Program-made: the position numbers and the translations under genes
Notes under the pieces: generated by a model
The model's input: only the letters and a program-made list of their open reading frames with translations
Told to the model about the DNA's origin: nothing
Database searches by the model: none
Source of the DNA: Typha latifolia
Taxonomy: Eukaryota; Streptophyta; Magnoliopsida; Poales; Typhaceae
Direction of reading: 5' to 3'
Length of the DNA stretch: 64,000 bases
NCBI GenBank assembly: GCA_019914945.1
Contig: CM034104.1
Coordinates: forward strand, 4,032,501-4,096,500
Shown: piece by piece, positions 37,566-49,609 of the stretch
Layout: each line of letters starts with the position of its first letter
Numbering within the stretch: position 1 is the first letter of the stretch

Positions 37566-38718
37566 TGAAGTGAGGTATGTCCAAATCCAATTTTAGGTTT
37601 TGGGCTCATTTAAGCTCCTTAGGGCTTTTACCTTGAGGTCAAGGTTAAATTAAACCTCACACTTCCCAAAGACACTAAAGTCTGCATGATGGTTGAGAGC
37701 GGCGAACAAGAGAGAGCATTTCTAAGGATAATATTTGTTTATATTTCTGCAAGGGAGCCTCCTTAGTTGATGGTAGCTGCTGATAAAATAAATAGACGAA
37801 CGATTCTTTTGTTTGGAGACCAATACCTGCCAATCGTCACCCTTTCGGATTATGCAATGAGTTTGTCCTATGGATGATGTTGTTGACATCCAATAGTTCT
37901 AATCATGTTGCTACTAATGAGATGTTTCTTTATCAGAATTTTGTTGAGTATGGAATTTGTGCATATGATGTGACTGTTTAGTGACTGACTAGTGTGATCC
38001 CAGTTGCACAAGTCACCTGACCTTGTCGACATGTTTACTGCAAACATGTATATTTGACTATTTGTTACTATGTTATAAAGATGTCAGATGTAGTCATATT
38101 TCCTGTTCTTGCTTATTTCTATACTCATCTTCTTTATGATGATCTATTGAACTAATCCAGAGATGAGAATGCCACCCTTTTCATTTAACTACATAGACAT
38201 AATCAATCAATGATGCAGACTCTTTGTTTTTTCTTTTCTAAATATCTGGCCACTTAGATTTCCTTCTGACTTTATTGAACTTTTATTTTCGTCAGGAGAT
38301 TTGTGACATTTGTTGTTTATTAGACGAGCGGTTTCTCCGCATCCTTTATAGTATCAAGTAGCAGAATTTGTATTCTCTTGGTTACAACAGCGAATGAGAT
38401 GAAAATTCCACAATGATGGCAGCCTCATCCTCCAGAGTTGGACAAGCTCAACTTAGGAAACATTGACAGGTTGCGAGAAATTTGGAGTGATGAAAGGGAC
38501 AGACGAATCTTTCATCATCATGCTGTTACTGTGACTGGATTTCTTGCTGGTCTATCCAGTTTATGGAGGATTTGGGAAATTTTTTTGTCATCCAAAAATC
38601 CTGTAACATTTCTGATCTCTCATATTTGTAATTTTTTTAAAAAAAATTTTGTTCCTTATCTAGGTAAGAAGCATCTTGCGGACTTCTCTGAGCATGAGCA
38701 ATTAAATTTAATCTCAGA
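37566..38718. other. PPR 3' flank with an unassigned open frame
   Basis: The region begins with the PPR 3' UTR. A plus-strand open frame at 38438-38722 includes WSDERDRRIFHHH and a short hydrophobic stretch. I recognise no family and cannot tell whether it is part of an alternative 3' exon, a decayed gene or chance. It runs into the mitochondrial insertion at its right end. Confidence 0.3.
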
Positions 38719-39954
38719 ATAGCTCCATGGATCTCATCGGAAATGTTTGATGCTTCTTGGGGCTTCTTTGGCGACCGTGAAGTCACTGGATGAATTGCCG
38801 AGTAGTGCGATCAGATCCGGACGCCACAGTTGCTCCGCAGCGATACGGACTCGACCCGCTCCTACCCACCCCGGGGTATCATAGCATGTCGGGAATCGAG
38901 GGGGGACATATTGGACGTAACAACTCTCGTCGGTTGGGGGCTCTGCCGCCCTGCCTTTCGATCGATACACAGTTGAGGAGGCCGATCACGAACGCTACAG
39001 GTGTGGGAGCGATCCTGGTCAGGGAAGGCTAAGACGGCACCTTGCATATGGGTAGCAAGAGGGCGCTTATGCCCCGACGGTGGGGCCTTATGGGGAAGGG
39101 CCCAGCCCAATAGGGACAGCACACCCCCACTTTAAGCGCACCTCTGTATTGACTGAATCACTCTATTGTCGGGTGACGTCGGTGGAACCGGTGAACCACG
39201 CGAGCTGGTTAGATGCGTGGAGCAGAGGGCTCGTTGTACCCCCCTTTTCTTGATCCAGCCTTTTCTTCGCTTCGGTAGTTAATCACCTAAAATCCAAGGG
39301 GGGCTGGTCTGCACGCCATACCTATACCCATACAGTGCCAGGCAGGCAGGCGGTGGACTCATTTTTGGATTAGGGAAGGGAAGAAGGGGCCTAAGCACGG
39401 CAAATGCCGTACACTTGAGTAGCAAAGGAAAGCGAGACCGTACCTCTTTTTCCAGGCCTGTTCGGACATACGGTTCCCGCATCAGATCAAGTTGGTGAGT
39501 CGTGTGATGGGAAACCTTCCCACACGGTTCGGAGAGCACTGAAGACGAATGAGAGGTTCACCACCACATCATTGCAAGGGGAGCTCGCTCGATTCGCAGA
39601 TTGGTCCGACTCGTAATTCACTTCTTACTCCGTGTTCGATAGCCCGATCGTAGTGATGTTAATTGTGGTTACATCCATAAGTAGCTTCGTCCATCTTTAT
39701 TCCATTTCATATATGTCTGAGGATCCGCATAGCCCTCGATTTATGTGTTATTTATCCATTCCTACTTTTTTTATGCCAATGTTGGTGACCGGAGATAACT
39801 CTCTTCAATTATTCCTGGGATGGGAGGGAGTAGGTCTTGCTTCATATTTGTTAATTCATTTATGGTTCACACGACTTCAGGCAGATAAAGCAGCTACAAA
39901 AGCTATGCCTGTCAATCGAGTAGGTGATTTTGGATTAGCTCCTGGGATTTCGGG
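38719..39954 (+). pseudogene. nad5: Nuclear copy of mitochondrial nad5 (exon 1 end, group II intron 1, exon 2 start)
   Basis: 38719-38769 encodes the end of NAD5 exon 1 (IAPWISSEMFDASWGFF). About 38770-39626 is GC-rich, unlike the nuclear surroundings, and matches the expected position of the first nad5 group II intron. It contains structured-RNA-like segments such as CGGACATACGGTTCCCG. From about 39627 the frame is NAD5 exon 2 ([20 protein letters not shown], then [15 protein letters not shown]), ending abruptly at about 39954 after GISG. NAD5 is a proton-pumping subunit of mitochondrial complex I. The fragment is incomplete and cannot be expressed as such. Many positions that are Leu or Phe in mature plant NAD5 are Pro or Ser here, as in unedited mitochondrial DNA. 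Confidence 0.93.
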
Positions 39955-42316
39955 TGAGTGTATATAGATTTCAGTAATTATATTACAAGTTTTATAGATC
40001 AAAATAAATACGGATGTATCGGATATTTGATTTGTGCATGTAATTGTACTTAAGAAGAGAAGATAGATTCTAAAAAGAAATAGAATTATAGCATTCCTTT
40101 GATAGAACTTTGTATTTCAGAGAGAAAAAAAATAGATTATACATATCTATGGTTGTTGATATGATAATTAAGTTCATGATCCATTCACCATCCGAAGAAA
40201 AAAAAAAAAAAAGGAAATGGATGTGATTTTACCACTGGTTCTGAGTTTAATATCATAAATTAAATTGTGGCCAAATGACAGACATTTAAAGGGTATTTTC
40301 CCTAAAAACTTTATTATGTTTTAAGAAATCTTGCTATGAACCCCTCTCTGAGAGGAACTTTATTATTGAACTCCTCCACATTCGCGCGCGCTCTTCTTTG
40401 CCCTAAACCCTTGTCGCTGCCAATCCTCGAGTAAGTAAGCAACAGTTTTAGTTCCTTTATGACCCTCCCTTTTCGTCAAATTTAGATTTTTTTTTTCTTC
40501 TCTCACGTATCGAGATAATGGCTTGCTTGATTTTATCCATCGTATCAGCAAGGAAAGAAGAGATTTGAGAACCATTTTAAGGGTTAATTTGTCTTATTTC
40601 TCTGCAAAATTATGATAACTTAGACGTTGCAAGATTCAATCAGAGCGTTATTTTTTTAATATATAGTCATTGAAGAAATTATTAAAACCCTTATTTGGTA
40701 TGGCTTGGATTCGAAAGATGAGATTATACAAGTATCTTTAACTATTTAGAATGACAGAACTAATTTTCTCTGCTTGAGCTAAGGATAAAGGGAATTCATA
40801 CTTAGGAAGAAGTAGTTTTCATATTTGTCATCATTTATGGAGAGTAAGAATGTGGTGTGGATGTGTTTCTCTGATGATGATGCCGCCGCCATGTGATACC
40901 TTGAAACAAAGATCCTTATATTCTATCTCACGTGCACCATAATGCATGATTGTATTGCAAATGTAAATTGACATTATGATCTATTATTGAGAGTTTCTTT
41001 TTCAGGTTAATTACATATTTGTATAACTCAGTATCATATTGCACCAATGAAGAATGAAAGAATACAATCTTTTCACCCGTGGTTCTAACAAACATGGGAC
41101 CACTCTTAGCCAAAAGTTTGATTAGCGGTCTTATCTGTTATCGGTCTAGCCATCGCACATAATGGTAAACCTTTTTTTTTCCCTTCATGTGTCCTTAATG
41201 AGTTCCAATAACTTTTCAATGTTTACTCTTTTTTGTTAGAGAAGCATGATTCTCAACGTATAATATCCAGGAGGCAAATAACCTGCTATTTGATTGCTAG
41301 CTGCAAAAGTATAAGCCTTAGCATAGTATGAGTTCCTAGCAAGATGAAAAGGTAACCCGATAGAGTAGAACATTTTGGCAATTTCATATTATAATTGATT
41401 ATGAGAAATCATATTAAATAACTTCGCAAGGGCTGTTTATTCAGTTGTCTTTTTCTTCTTTAATCCATAGGGTATATTAGAAGAAACAATTCAAATGGCA
41501 AACTAGAAGTTCCATGGTGAGCTGTCATTGGTACTGGCCTAGCCATATTTACTTATTTTTAACTTGGCCTCCTCCACAATCCTTTTCATCTCCACGATAC
41601 GATGGCTATTCACTTTAGGACATGATTAGATTTGCATCCACTAATTCTTCTCACACTAGCCTTCACTCTATAATAAGATCCTTTATATATTTGTTGACAA
41701 TAATTGCACTAAAACTAGTATTTCCTCCTATCATTTTTAATTTGGTTACATATTTCCAAAGGGTCAATTTCATTTGCTGCTACACTACTAGCACTATAAC
41801 TTATACTTTCAGCAACTATTTATCTATGGTAATATGACGTCAAAGAAACATTTTAAGACACATTATTCTATTCAACTAAAATCAACTGTTATTGTCATAC
41901 AAGAAATAAAATAGAGAAGGGACTGACCAAGTAACCATTCTAACACTATACTATTCTAACTGTTACTGCTAAGATAAGCATTCTAACAACATTCTAGTAT
42001 TCTACTAACCATCCCAGCAATAATTTAACATAAACAGGAGAAGAAAATCTAGAGAATAAAAATCCATGGATTGACACAATTTAGAGGACAAGGGAGAGAA
42101 AACTGTGAAAAGAAAAGAAAAAAAAATTGAGAAAAGAAATTGAGAAGGGGACAGTGGAAGAAAATCTATGGACTGATGCAATTCAGAGAAGAAAATTTAA
42201 AGAATAAGAGAGAAAAAAAATGAGAAGAGAAAAGAAAAGAAAAAACTGATAAACAACTAGCATGAAACAAGACTTCCAACGTGAGAATGGGACAGAGGAA
42301 GCCAGCGAAGGAGAAC
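39955..42316. other. Intergenic region between NUMT and nested repeats
   Basis: Mostly AT-rich with no gene that I can support. At 40365-40440 a short GC-richer block contains CCCTAAACCC (a telo-box-like element typical of ribosomal-protein leaders) followed by CGA|GTAAGT. It may be a stray 5' leader exon, but no downstream coding exon was found. Confidence 0.35.
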
Positions 42317-43012
42317 TGTCACGACCCAAAATAGGAATCATGACCGGCCATGCATCTCAATATGCTTGAGATGCACGAAGCCTTATTAATACTCTCTACG
42401 TGTACGATGACAAAATAAATAAACAAAATGAGAATGTGCTTTATTAAATTTTATAACTAATTGCACTAAAGATAAAACAATGTTAAAGTTTTTGAGTCTC
42501 TAAACTAAATAAATAAAACTTCTAATCTAAAGCATAAAATCTAAAAGAAAGGAAAGGTAAATAAGTGAATCTTAAGTGGAGGTGGAGTCCGGGTACATCT
42601 CGCTCAGTCGCTCCGCTGACTATTACCTGAGTCTAGGTAAGACAATCGAAATCTCAAATCTCTAGCTCACGTAAAAAATCACCACCAGGGAGGAGTGTGG
42701 TGGTCCTAAAATCCTCCGGCGATGCTCCGACCGGTCGATCCCACAGCGATGACTCCGACGGAGAGGAGAAAGAAAACGATGGAGGAAAAGAAGGCTGGGG
42801 GAGGGGTTGAGGAGAGAGAGGATTAGGGTTTAATTTATAGATTAGAAGAGGATCTAATCTAATCCGATTCGGATTAGATGAAATCCCCGCCTTATCAGCG
42901 CCTCGTCGCGTGCCGGAGAGGGAGAGGGGAGGGGCTGCACGTGCAGAGCACGTGCACCCTCCTCTCTCAACCCCCATATATATATATATATTTTTTTTTT
43001 CTGGTTCTGACA
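42317..43012 (-). repeat. Left LTR (short form, minus sense)
   Basis: A 696-bp LTR with termini TGTCAGAACC and GGGTCGTGACA in its own sense. It is preceded on the minus strand by pol 3' sequence and the conserved TTCGAGGACGAAATTTC trailer that normally leads to the 3' LTR. The leader junction ACTCAGGTAATAG is uninterrupted, with no intron-like segment. Confidence 0.88.
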
Positions 43013-44309
43013 ACTATTCCCAACAAAAAGAAATTTCGTCCTCGAAATTAAAATTAGCGTAATGAAAGGATAAGTAATACCGTAATAGAAGCTATGAAGA
43101 TTGAGAAAATAGCTCTGGATGCTTTTCTCTCATCTCATCTTCACGCTCCCAAGTTGCTTCTTCCGGCTTGTGGTTTTGCTATAAAATCTTCACGAAGGAG
43201 ATTACTCTATTGCGAAGAGTTCTTTGCTGAGTCTCTAGAATTTCCACAGGGTGCTCCTCATAAGATAAATTTTCTCGGATCTCCAAAGGCTCGAAGTCAA
43301 TCACATGGTCTGCACTAGGCACATACTTTCTCAACATAGATACATGGAAGACATTATGCACTTTAAATAACCTAGGTGGCAAAGCAATTTGGTATGCCAC
43401 CTCTCCAATGCGTTCTAACATCTCAAAAGGTTCAACAAAGCGAAGACTCAACTTGCCTTTCTTACCAAACCTGATCAATCCTTTCCAATGTGACACCTTT
43501 AGGAAAACCATGTCACCCACTTGAAACTCAAGGTTTCTTCTCCGATTATTAGCATAGCTCTTTTGACGGCTTTGAGCTGCAAGAAGCTTTTCTTTGATTT
43601 TGATGATTCAGACTTAGTCTATCCACGATCACCCAGATTGCATCATGGTTCGATCTAGTGCGGGGGAGTCCCGAGACAAAGTCCATAGTCACATCCTCCC
43701 ACTTCCATTCCGATAAAGGCAAAGGCTGTAACATCCCTGCAGGCTTTTGGTGTTCAACTTTAACTTGCTGACAAGTGAGACATCTAGCCACAAAGTTAGC
43801 TATATCCTCTTTCATGCCATTCCACCAGAAGTTTTCTCGCAAATCTCTATACATTTTTGTACTGCCTGGGTGGATACTGAATCCTGAACTGTGAGTCTTT
43901 GACATAATTTCATTCTTTAATTCTTCACTGGCTGGGACACAAGACTCGATTCGGTACTTGACTAGTCTATTTGATCTCAAATAACCAGGAGCTTCTCCTT
44001 TTTCTAATCCTTTCAAGATCTTCTTGAGGTTGGCATCCTCTAATTGAGCATCCTGGATGCGATCTAAAAGTGTAGGTTTGACCACTAGCCGACTGCAAAT
44101 AGCTACTCTCTCTGGATTTGATGTTACTTCAATCTTCAAGCGTCTGAATTCTTCAATAATGCATTGCTGACAAGTAAGTGCTAATAAGTGCCCCTCTGAT
44201 GATTTCCTGCTCAAAGCATCAGCTACCACATTTGCCTTCCCGGAATGGTAATTGATACTAACATCATAACCCTTGATTAATTCTAGCCATCTGCGCTGCC
44301 TCAAATAGT
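43013..44309 (-). pseudogene. Gypsy pol remnant (RNase H end, integrase with core deletion)
   Basis: Read leftward from 44309, the sequence begins in RNase H (RQRRWLELIKGYDVSINYH, then ADALSRK). It continues into the integrase zinc-binding HHCC region (HPGSTKMY...CLTCQQVK) and the start of the catalytic core (VTMDFVSGLPRT). It then skips most of the core near 43600 and resumes, in another frame, in the integrase C-terminal part (QVGDMVFLK, then HNVFHVSMLRKY). gag, protease and RT are absent, so it cannot move by itself. Confidence 0.88.
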
Positions 44310-44996
44310 TGTCAGAACTAGAAAAAAAAAAATTTGGGGGTTGAGAGAAGAGGGTGCACATGCTCTGCACGTGCAGCCCCTTCCCTCTCCCTCTTCGGCA
44401 CGCGACGAGGCGCTGATAAGGCGGGGATTTCATCTAATCCGAATCGGATTAGATTAGATCCTCTTCTAATCTATAAATTAAACCCTAATCCTCTCTCTCC
44501 TCAACCCCTCCCCCAGCCTTCTTTTCCTCCATCATTTTCTTTCTCTTCTCTCCGTCGGAGTCGTCGCTGTGGGATTAGATCACCGGAGCATTGCCGAAGG
44601 ATTTTAGGACCACCACACTCCTTCCTGGTGGTGATTTTTTACGTGAGCTAGAGATTTGAGATTTCGGTTGTCTTACCTAGACTCAGGTAATAGTCAGCGG
44701 GGCGACTGAGCGAGATGTACCCGGACTCCACCTCCACTTAAGATTCACCTATTTACTTATCCGCTCTTTTAGATTTTATGCTTTAGATTAGAAGTTTTAT
44801 TCATTTAGTTTAGAGACTCAAAAACTTTAACATTGTTTTATCTTTAGTGCAATTAGTTATAAAATAAAATAAAGCACATTCTCATTTTGTTTATTTATTT
44901 TGCCATCGTACACGTAGAGAGTATTAATAAGGCTTCGTGCATCTCAAGTATATTGAGATGCATGGCCGGTTATGATTCCTATTTTGGGTCGTGACA
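44310..44996 (+). repeat. Right LTR (short form, plus sense, inverted relative to pol)
   Basis: A 687-bp LTR from TGTCAGAACT to GGGTCGTGACA. Its first base abuts the RNase H reading frame. A TATAAATTA box lies at 44472-44480, followed by a C/T-rich putative leader. The junction ACTCAGGTAATAG, at about 44681-44693, marks where the long LTRs carry 784-872 extra bases. Confidence 0.87.
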
Positions 44997-45069
44997 AGAA
45001 CTACCTTCTATGAGAAATCCAACGTCGAGAGAGGAAGACCGGCATGACATCGGAGAGAGGAAGATTGGC

Positions 45070-45071
<2 letters not shown>

Positions 45072-45106
<35 letters not shown>
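45072..45106 (+). repeat. (GA)n microsatellite
   Basis: About 17 GA units close to the right end of the inverted-LTR element. Confidence 0.9.
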
Positions 45107-45111
<5 letters not shown>

Positions 45112-45438
45112 ACAAAAGGGATGGGGTGAACTAGGGCACAAAACGTTGAGAGAGAACGAGAGGGAAAGAGGCAAATAATGTCTCTCTGAACTAATGGGTA
45201 AGCTTAACAGGTTTAAAAATTTAAACCTGCCATTAGCAATCAATACCTACCTGATTACTCAATAAGCCAAAAATGTATCCCTAACGTATCCAACCATATC
45301 CCCGTCATATTCGAAACTTAAAATGAGCTATTTTTATTTTGTATACTCCAAAAACATATCAGATGCAAATACTTCCGCCCCATTTGGGGTATCTATGTTT
45401 CCTAGGCCACAGATACTTGAGGACATCAATTGTAAGAA

Positions 45439-45439
<1 letters not shown>

Positions 45440-45470
<31 letters not shown>
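45440..45470 (+). repeat. Poly-A tract
   Basis: A run of about 31 A residues roughly 70 bases left of the non-coding LTR element. No retroposed gene could be identified beside it. Confidence 0.85.
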
Positions 45471-45475
<5 letters not shown>

Positions 45476-45540
45476 TTGGAGCGCACGTGCGCATCCTTCT
45501 CTCTCCCTCACCGGCGTGCAATGGAGCCGCCGCATTTTTT

Positions 45541-48500
45541 TGGCCGAATCCAAGAAGAGACATGAGGTCTAGGCCAAAACAACTTGACGGGGCTCAATGG
45601 CATCGAGGCTCCCTGTTGTGGAGTACTCTCGAGGAGAGTTTGTCAAGTGAGATATTCACTTAATGACATTGTGATTGGCCTCCAAAAGTCAGATATGGGC
45701 ACTCGTGTAGTGGGCACTTGGGTTTCATATATGGTGTAGCACCGAGAGTGGAGTTTGAGGAGCACACTTGGCTATGTTATGTAATTTTGCTGCATTGTTT
45801 TAAGGCATGTCTACGATAGGGACTCTGAGAAGGTTGACTTTGGCATATGATATTGAGGTGCCACACTAGATTTTATTAGGTGAAATTTCTAACCCCAAGA
45901 CAAATGGTATTAAAGCAAAGGTTGTTTTTCTGTTTAATGAATCACTGTGTTTGAACACCTTTACAGTTGCAAAATAGTGAAAGCCCACTTGAGGATGCAG
46001 TGCTTAAAGGAGTTAGCGGTGAAATTAGAATAAGTACATGGTACCTAGTTTTTGCTCGAGTGTTGAATAGTGGAAGAGCTCAGTTTTGTGGCAGACAAGA
46101 AAGGCATGGTTCATACATGGCAACTTAGCAACCTAGGGCAGGTTGGCTTGGCAGACTAGGGGCATCGTGGATGCTGAATTAGACCGAGTCTACTTTTGGT
46201 TGTCAGTGACTCAGAGTGGGGAAGCACATTGGCAACGATGTTCTTGGCAGCTTAGTTGCCAAAGGGGATTGTAATAATAAAAGATGTCCAAGTGGATTCG
46301 TGTTGTTCAATGCAAAAGGTAGTCGACAGGAGCCTTAAAAAGAAGGAATGCAATGTGAAAAATGTTTCCCAGTAGTAACACTAGTGTTGGAGGCAAAAGT
46401 TGCATTGGACTTGTACTTCTTTCTTGTGTGATGATTGCTGATGGGATTCCCTATGATTTGAGTACACTCGCTTGGGAGTTTCGGAAGACATTCTCAAATT
46501 TGCCAAAGCGACAACGTCAATGGTATTATGTTTGCAAAACAAAAAGGCAAGCAAACTTTTGAGCCAAAAGCAGTGACAATGTTGATGACTCATATTCTCA
46601 TTAGAACAAATAAGATCATGTTGCCGGCAAAAAGGCAAATCTTGGTGTAGAAATGTCGACAAGCTGAAATTCTGTAAGGGCGGTACAAACCAGGGTAGTA
46701 ATATTGCTGTGGCAGATAGAAATAAATGGAAGACTAGTTGTGTGTCAGGTTGAGTTGTAAAGTAATTGACAATAGCTTGTCATTGTAAATATGTGGGCAA
46801 GCAAGTGTGGAGCTATGAGCGAAGGTAAGGCATTGAGAAGCTCGAGCTAGGATTTGGGATATTGGATTGCAAATCAATTATGACTTTGTGAAAACACTCG
46901 AGGATTTGTGCTGACATGGGATGACATGGAGAATGGGGTGTACTTTGCAGGAAGAGATGCCTTGTGTGCACATGGACCAGTAGCGGGATGCACAAAAGTC
47001 AGGAGGTACCGCGAAGGGCTCATGGTGGAGTGTGTAGGGTTTGAAGATCGAGGCGAGCTGCTATAATGAAGTACTTAAATGTTGGGCAAGCTATGGTGAT
47101 AGGTTGTTGACTTGTTGTGCGATTGTGGGAATGTATTGGTGGTGAAAGTCAGTTTGTACAGGAACTAAAGGCAAAGCCTATCTAAGACAAAGTATTTGGA
47201 ACAATGGGGTCATTGGTGCAATGATCTTTCACTCAACTTGATGGACCGAGCCTACAATTGGGCTTATATCAGATTGCGAACCTGTTGAAGTTTCGAGTCT
47301 GTGAGGGGATTTAGGGCCCTTGGAAAGTAGATTTTGGTGGTTTCTCTCGTTAAAGCATAGTCATGGGTTAACATTGGGGGAGCAAAGGAGAGCCACTCAA
47401 CTCTATGTGTGTTAGAACTCTATCTGACGTTGTCGGAGAATGTTGGGACAACTCTATGACAAAGAGGAAGAAGAGGGTTTTAAGTGGATGAATCTATGTG
47501 ACAAATGAAGCAACTGAGTCTTAGTCTGTGTAAGAATTCAGTATGGTATGTGACAAGTACTTAGACGATGAGCTCTAATTCGGAGGACAGGATGAAGTGA
47601 AGAACACCAAATTTGAAAGTAAGTGTGACTTGACTGAACTAAGTGTGGTGACTTGCAATCAACTACAAGATATGTGAGAGATACATGGATTAAGAGATGT
47701 AATCTCACATAGGCAATAAGTTGTAGAAAACTTTAGTGGCCATAGGTACGAGGTACCGAAGCAGATTTGTCATATTAAAGGGTTAGTGTGTTGTGTGAGG
47801 GTTGCCAAGGCCGTTGAGAGCTTTAACTTAGGGAAAGGACTTGAACTCTTTGGGGAGATCAAGATGTTTCAAGAGGGGCTGAGTGCAATGATCTATTTCA
47901 AAGGAAGGGTCAGTGTGGTGTTTAGATGGCGAACTTCTCAAGTCGGAGGCAGAAGTTGACAACCCAATACCAAGGATGGTTCTAATCTAGAGAAGGTAGT
48001 GGTTCTAGAAAGGGAGTTTGGAGTATTTTAGGGGAAAGTGTGTACAACATCGATAAGGATGTTGATAGCATGAGTAGGGGAGACTGTTATGGAGTACACT
48101 TGGAGGACATATCTTGGAATGTTCTTGGTTGTAGGGGAACACGTAATGCCCTATAACACCTTCGAACCTCATGGGTGGAAGAAGGTGGGATGCCTCACTT
48201 GGGTAGTTGGGAAAGGATTGTGCTAATGTCATTAGCAATGTCAGCAAACTCATGGGAATGCCTATGTTGCAATTGTGTTAAATTGTAATAGGCATTACTC
48301 CTTTTGAGGAGGGGCAAGACACTTTTGAGGAGTGGCTTTGACATCCCCTATTTTGAACTCTTAGAACAAGAGTTCGCTATGACACTCAAGAGAGTGCCAT
48401 GCCCTAGACTCATGTGCGCAAGGCAGGTTTGTGGAGCAAACGTGGAGTTGGGTATTGTCTATGCCATGAGGCCAAAAACATTATAGATTGGGGATTTTGG

Positions 48501-49609
48501 GGAGGTTTCTCTATACCATTGTTAAGCACTACGTTATTTAGTTTGGTGCTCTCTATGGTGGAGCGTGCAGATGATAAGGGATAGTTTAAAGATGGAATGG
48601 CCTATTAAGATGGACAAGTCTAGCTTGGCATGCGATGCTAGGCTGGGATCCTTGTTTCGAGGGGACTTTGGGGATTTGTGGGCATTAAGTGGCAATTGAT
48701 GATAGACCCTTAAGTTGGGGTAAGGAAGCAGGCAGAGAAGTGTCGTGCTAATGAGGCATTGATTAGTACCCTTGCTAGTGGTGGGTGTTTGGTTGTCTAT
48801 CTTGTACAGGGTGGAGCTTGGGCACAATGCTCTATGGTAATGTGTGCGGGACATGTATCTAGTCGAAGACAAGTGTAAGGCAGGTCAACTGAAGTGTTAG
48901 CAAGTACTAAGCAGTGAGGCACATGAGTTTTGCGGATGGCCTACAAGCATGTGAATGTAGAGTGGGGACGTGCGCGATGTTTCAGAAGATCATAGGTACA
49001 TGAGGACATCAATGGTTTGGTTGCATGTATGGCATGGCTTTGTGAAGCCATGTTGCATCGGTTGGAGGAACACGTCGGTACACGGTACTAGGTGATATTG
49101 TTGTGGACAGAGGTGTGGCCAACACTTGCGGTATCGATGTTCCCATGGGACAACCGGTAATCTAAGAGCCCTTTGTGATTCAAGGTGTTGCAGAATCTTA
49201 CCTTGAAACTTAGGTTGTGAACCTTGGGCTTGTCTTGCGGAGCAACTAAGAAAAGACATGAGGACTAGGCCAAGATTTGAGAGTTCGGTGCTCGGCTTGA
49301 GGGCTTAGTTGTGCTAAGGAGTTGATGGCATTGAGGCATTCGGTTGCAGAGTACTCTTGAGGAGAGTTTGTCAAGTGGGATATTCACTTGATGGCATTGT
49401 GGTCAGCTCTATCGGAGAATCGGATGTGGGTACTCATGGAGTGGACAGTTGATTGAATATGTGGTGGAGCGCTTTCAAGGAGTATGCTTTCAATTCTGCT
49501 ACATTGTTTTAAAGCATGTCTATGATTAGGACTATGAGAGAGCTGGCATCGATATGTGATTGATGCGCAGCATGAGATTTTAATAGATAAAATATCTAGC
49601 CCCGTAACA
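45541..49609 (+). mobile_element. Non-coding LTR element (LARD-like)
   Basis: Two direct repeats, about 45541-45902 and 49236-49609, share many blocks: GAGGAGAGTTTGTCAAGTG, GATATTCACTT, ACATTGTTTTAA.GCATGTC and TAGCCCC-like ends. The left copy is followed at once by TGGTATTAAAGC, a one- or two-base variant of the Met-tRNA primer-binding site. The ~3.3 kb interior has no recognisable gag or pol and only short frames on either strand. This fits a large non-autonomous retrotransposon derivative, or a very old, decayed autonomous element. The LTRs have clearly diverged. I could not confirm a target duplication, so the outer edges are approximate. Confidence 0.65.

Larger units (their letters stand above)
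42317..44996. mobile_element. Ty3/gypsy retrotransposon fragment bounded by inverted LTRs with a single target duplication
   Basis: The unit is bounded by the perfect 5-bp repeat AGAAC (42312-42316 and 44997-45001). The left LTR 42317-43012 is in minus sense and the right LTR 44310-44996 in plus sense. Both are short forms of the family and about 95% alike by eye. Between them is a minus-strand pol remnant whose orientation matches the left LTR as its 3' LTR. The right LTR is thus inverted and fused by its exact TG terminus to mid-pol. Both outer ends of the insertion are U5 ends (GGGTCGTGACA). Normal insertions have direct LTRs with one U3 and one U5 outer end. Confidence 0.85.

Noticed and set aside
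38790..39539. Overlapping 80-86-codon frames on both strands near 39 kb
   Set aside because: They fall within the GC-rich nad5 group II intron of the mitochondrial insertion and are composition artefacts.
40365..40440. Ribosomal-protein-like leader exon with telo-box
   Set aside because: The motif and donor-like sequence are suggestive, but no coding exon follows within reach.
42654..43013. Minus-strand frame and its near-copy at 44334-44651 with a shared [23 protein letters not shown] peptide
   Set aside because: Both are translations of the leader/U3 part of the LTR. The repetition comes from the LTR itself and not from a duplicated gene.
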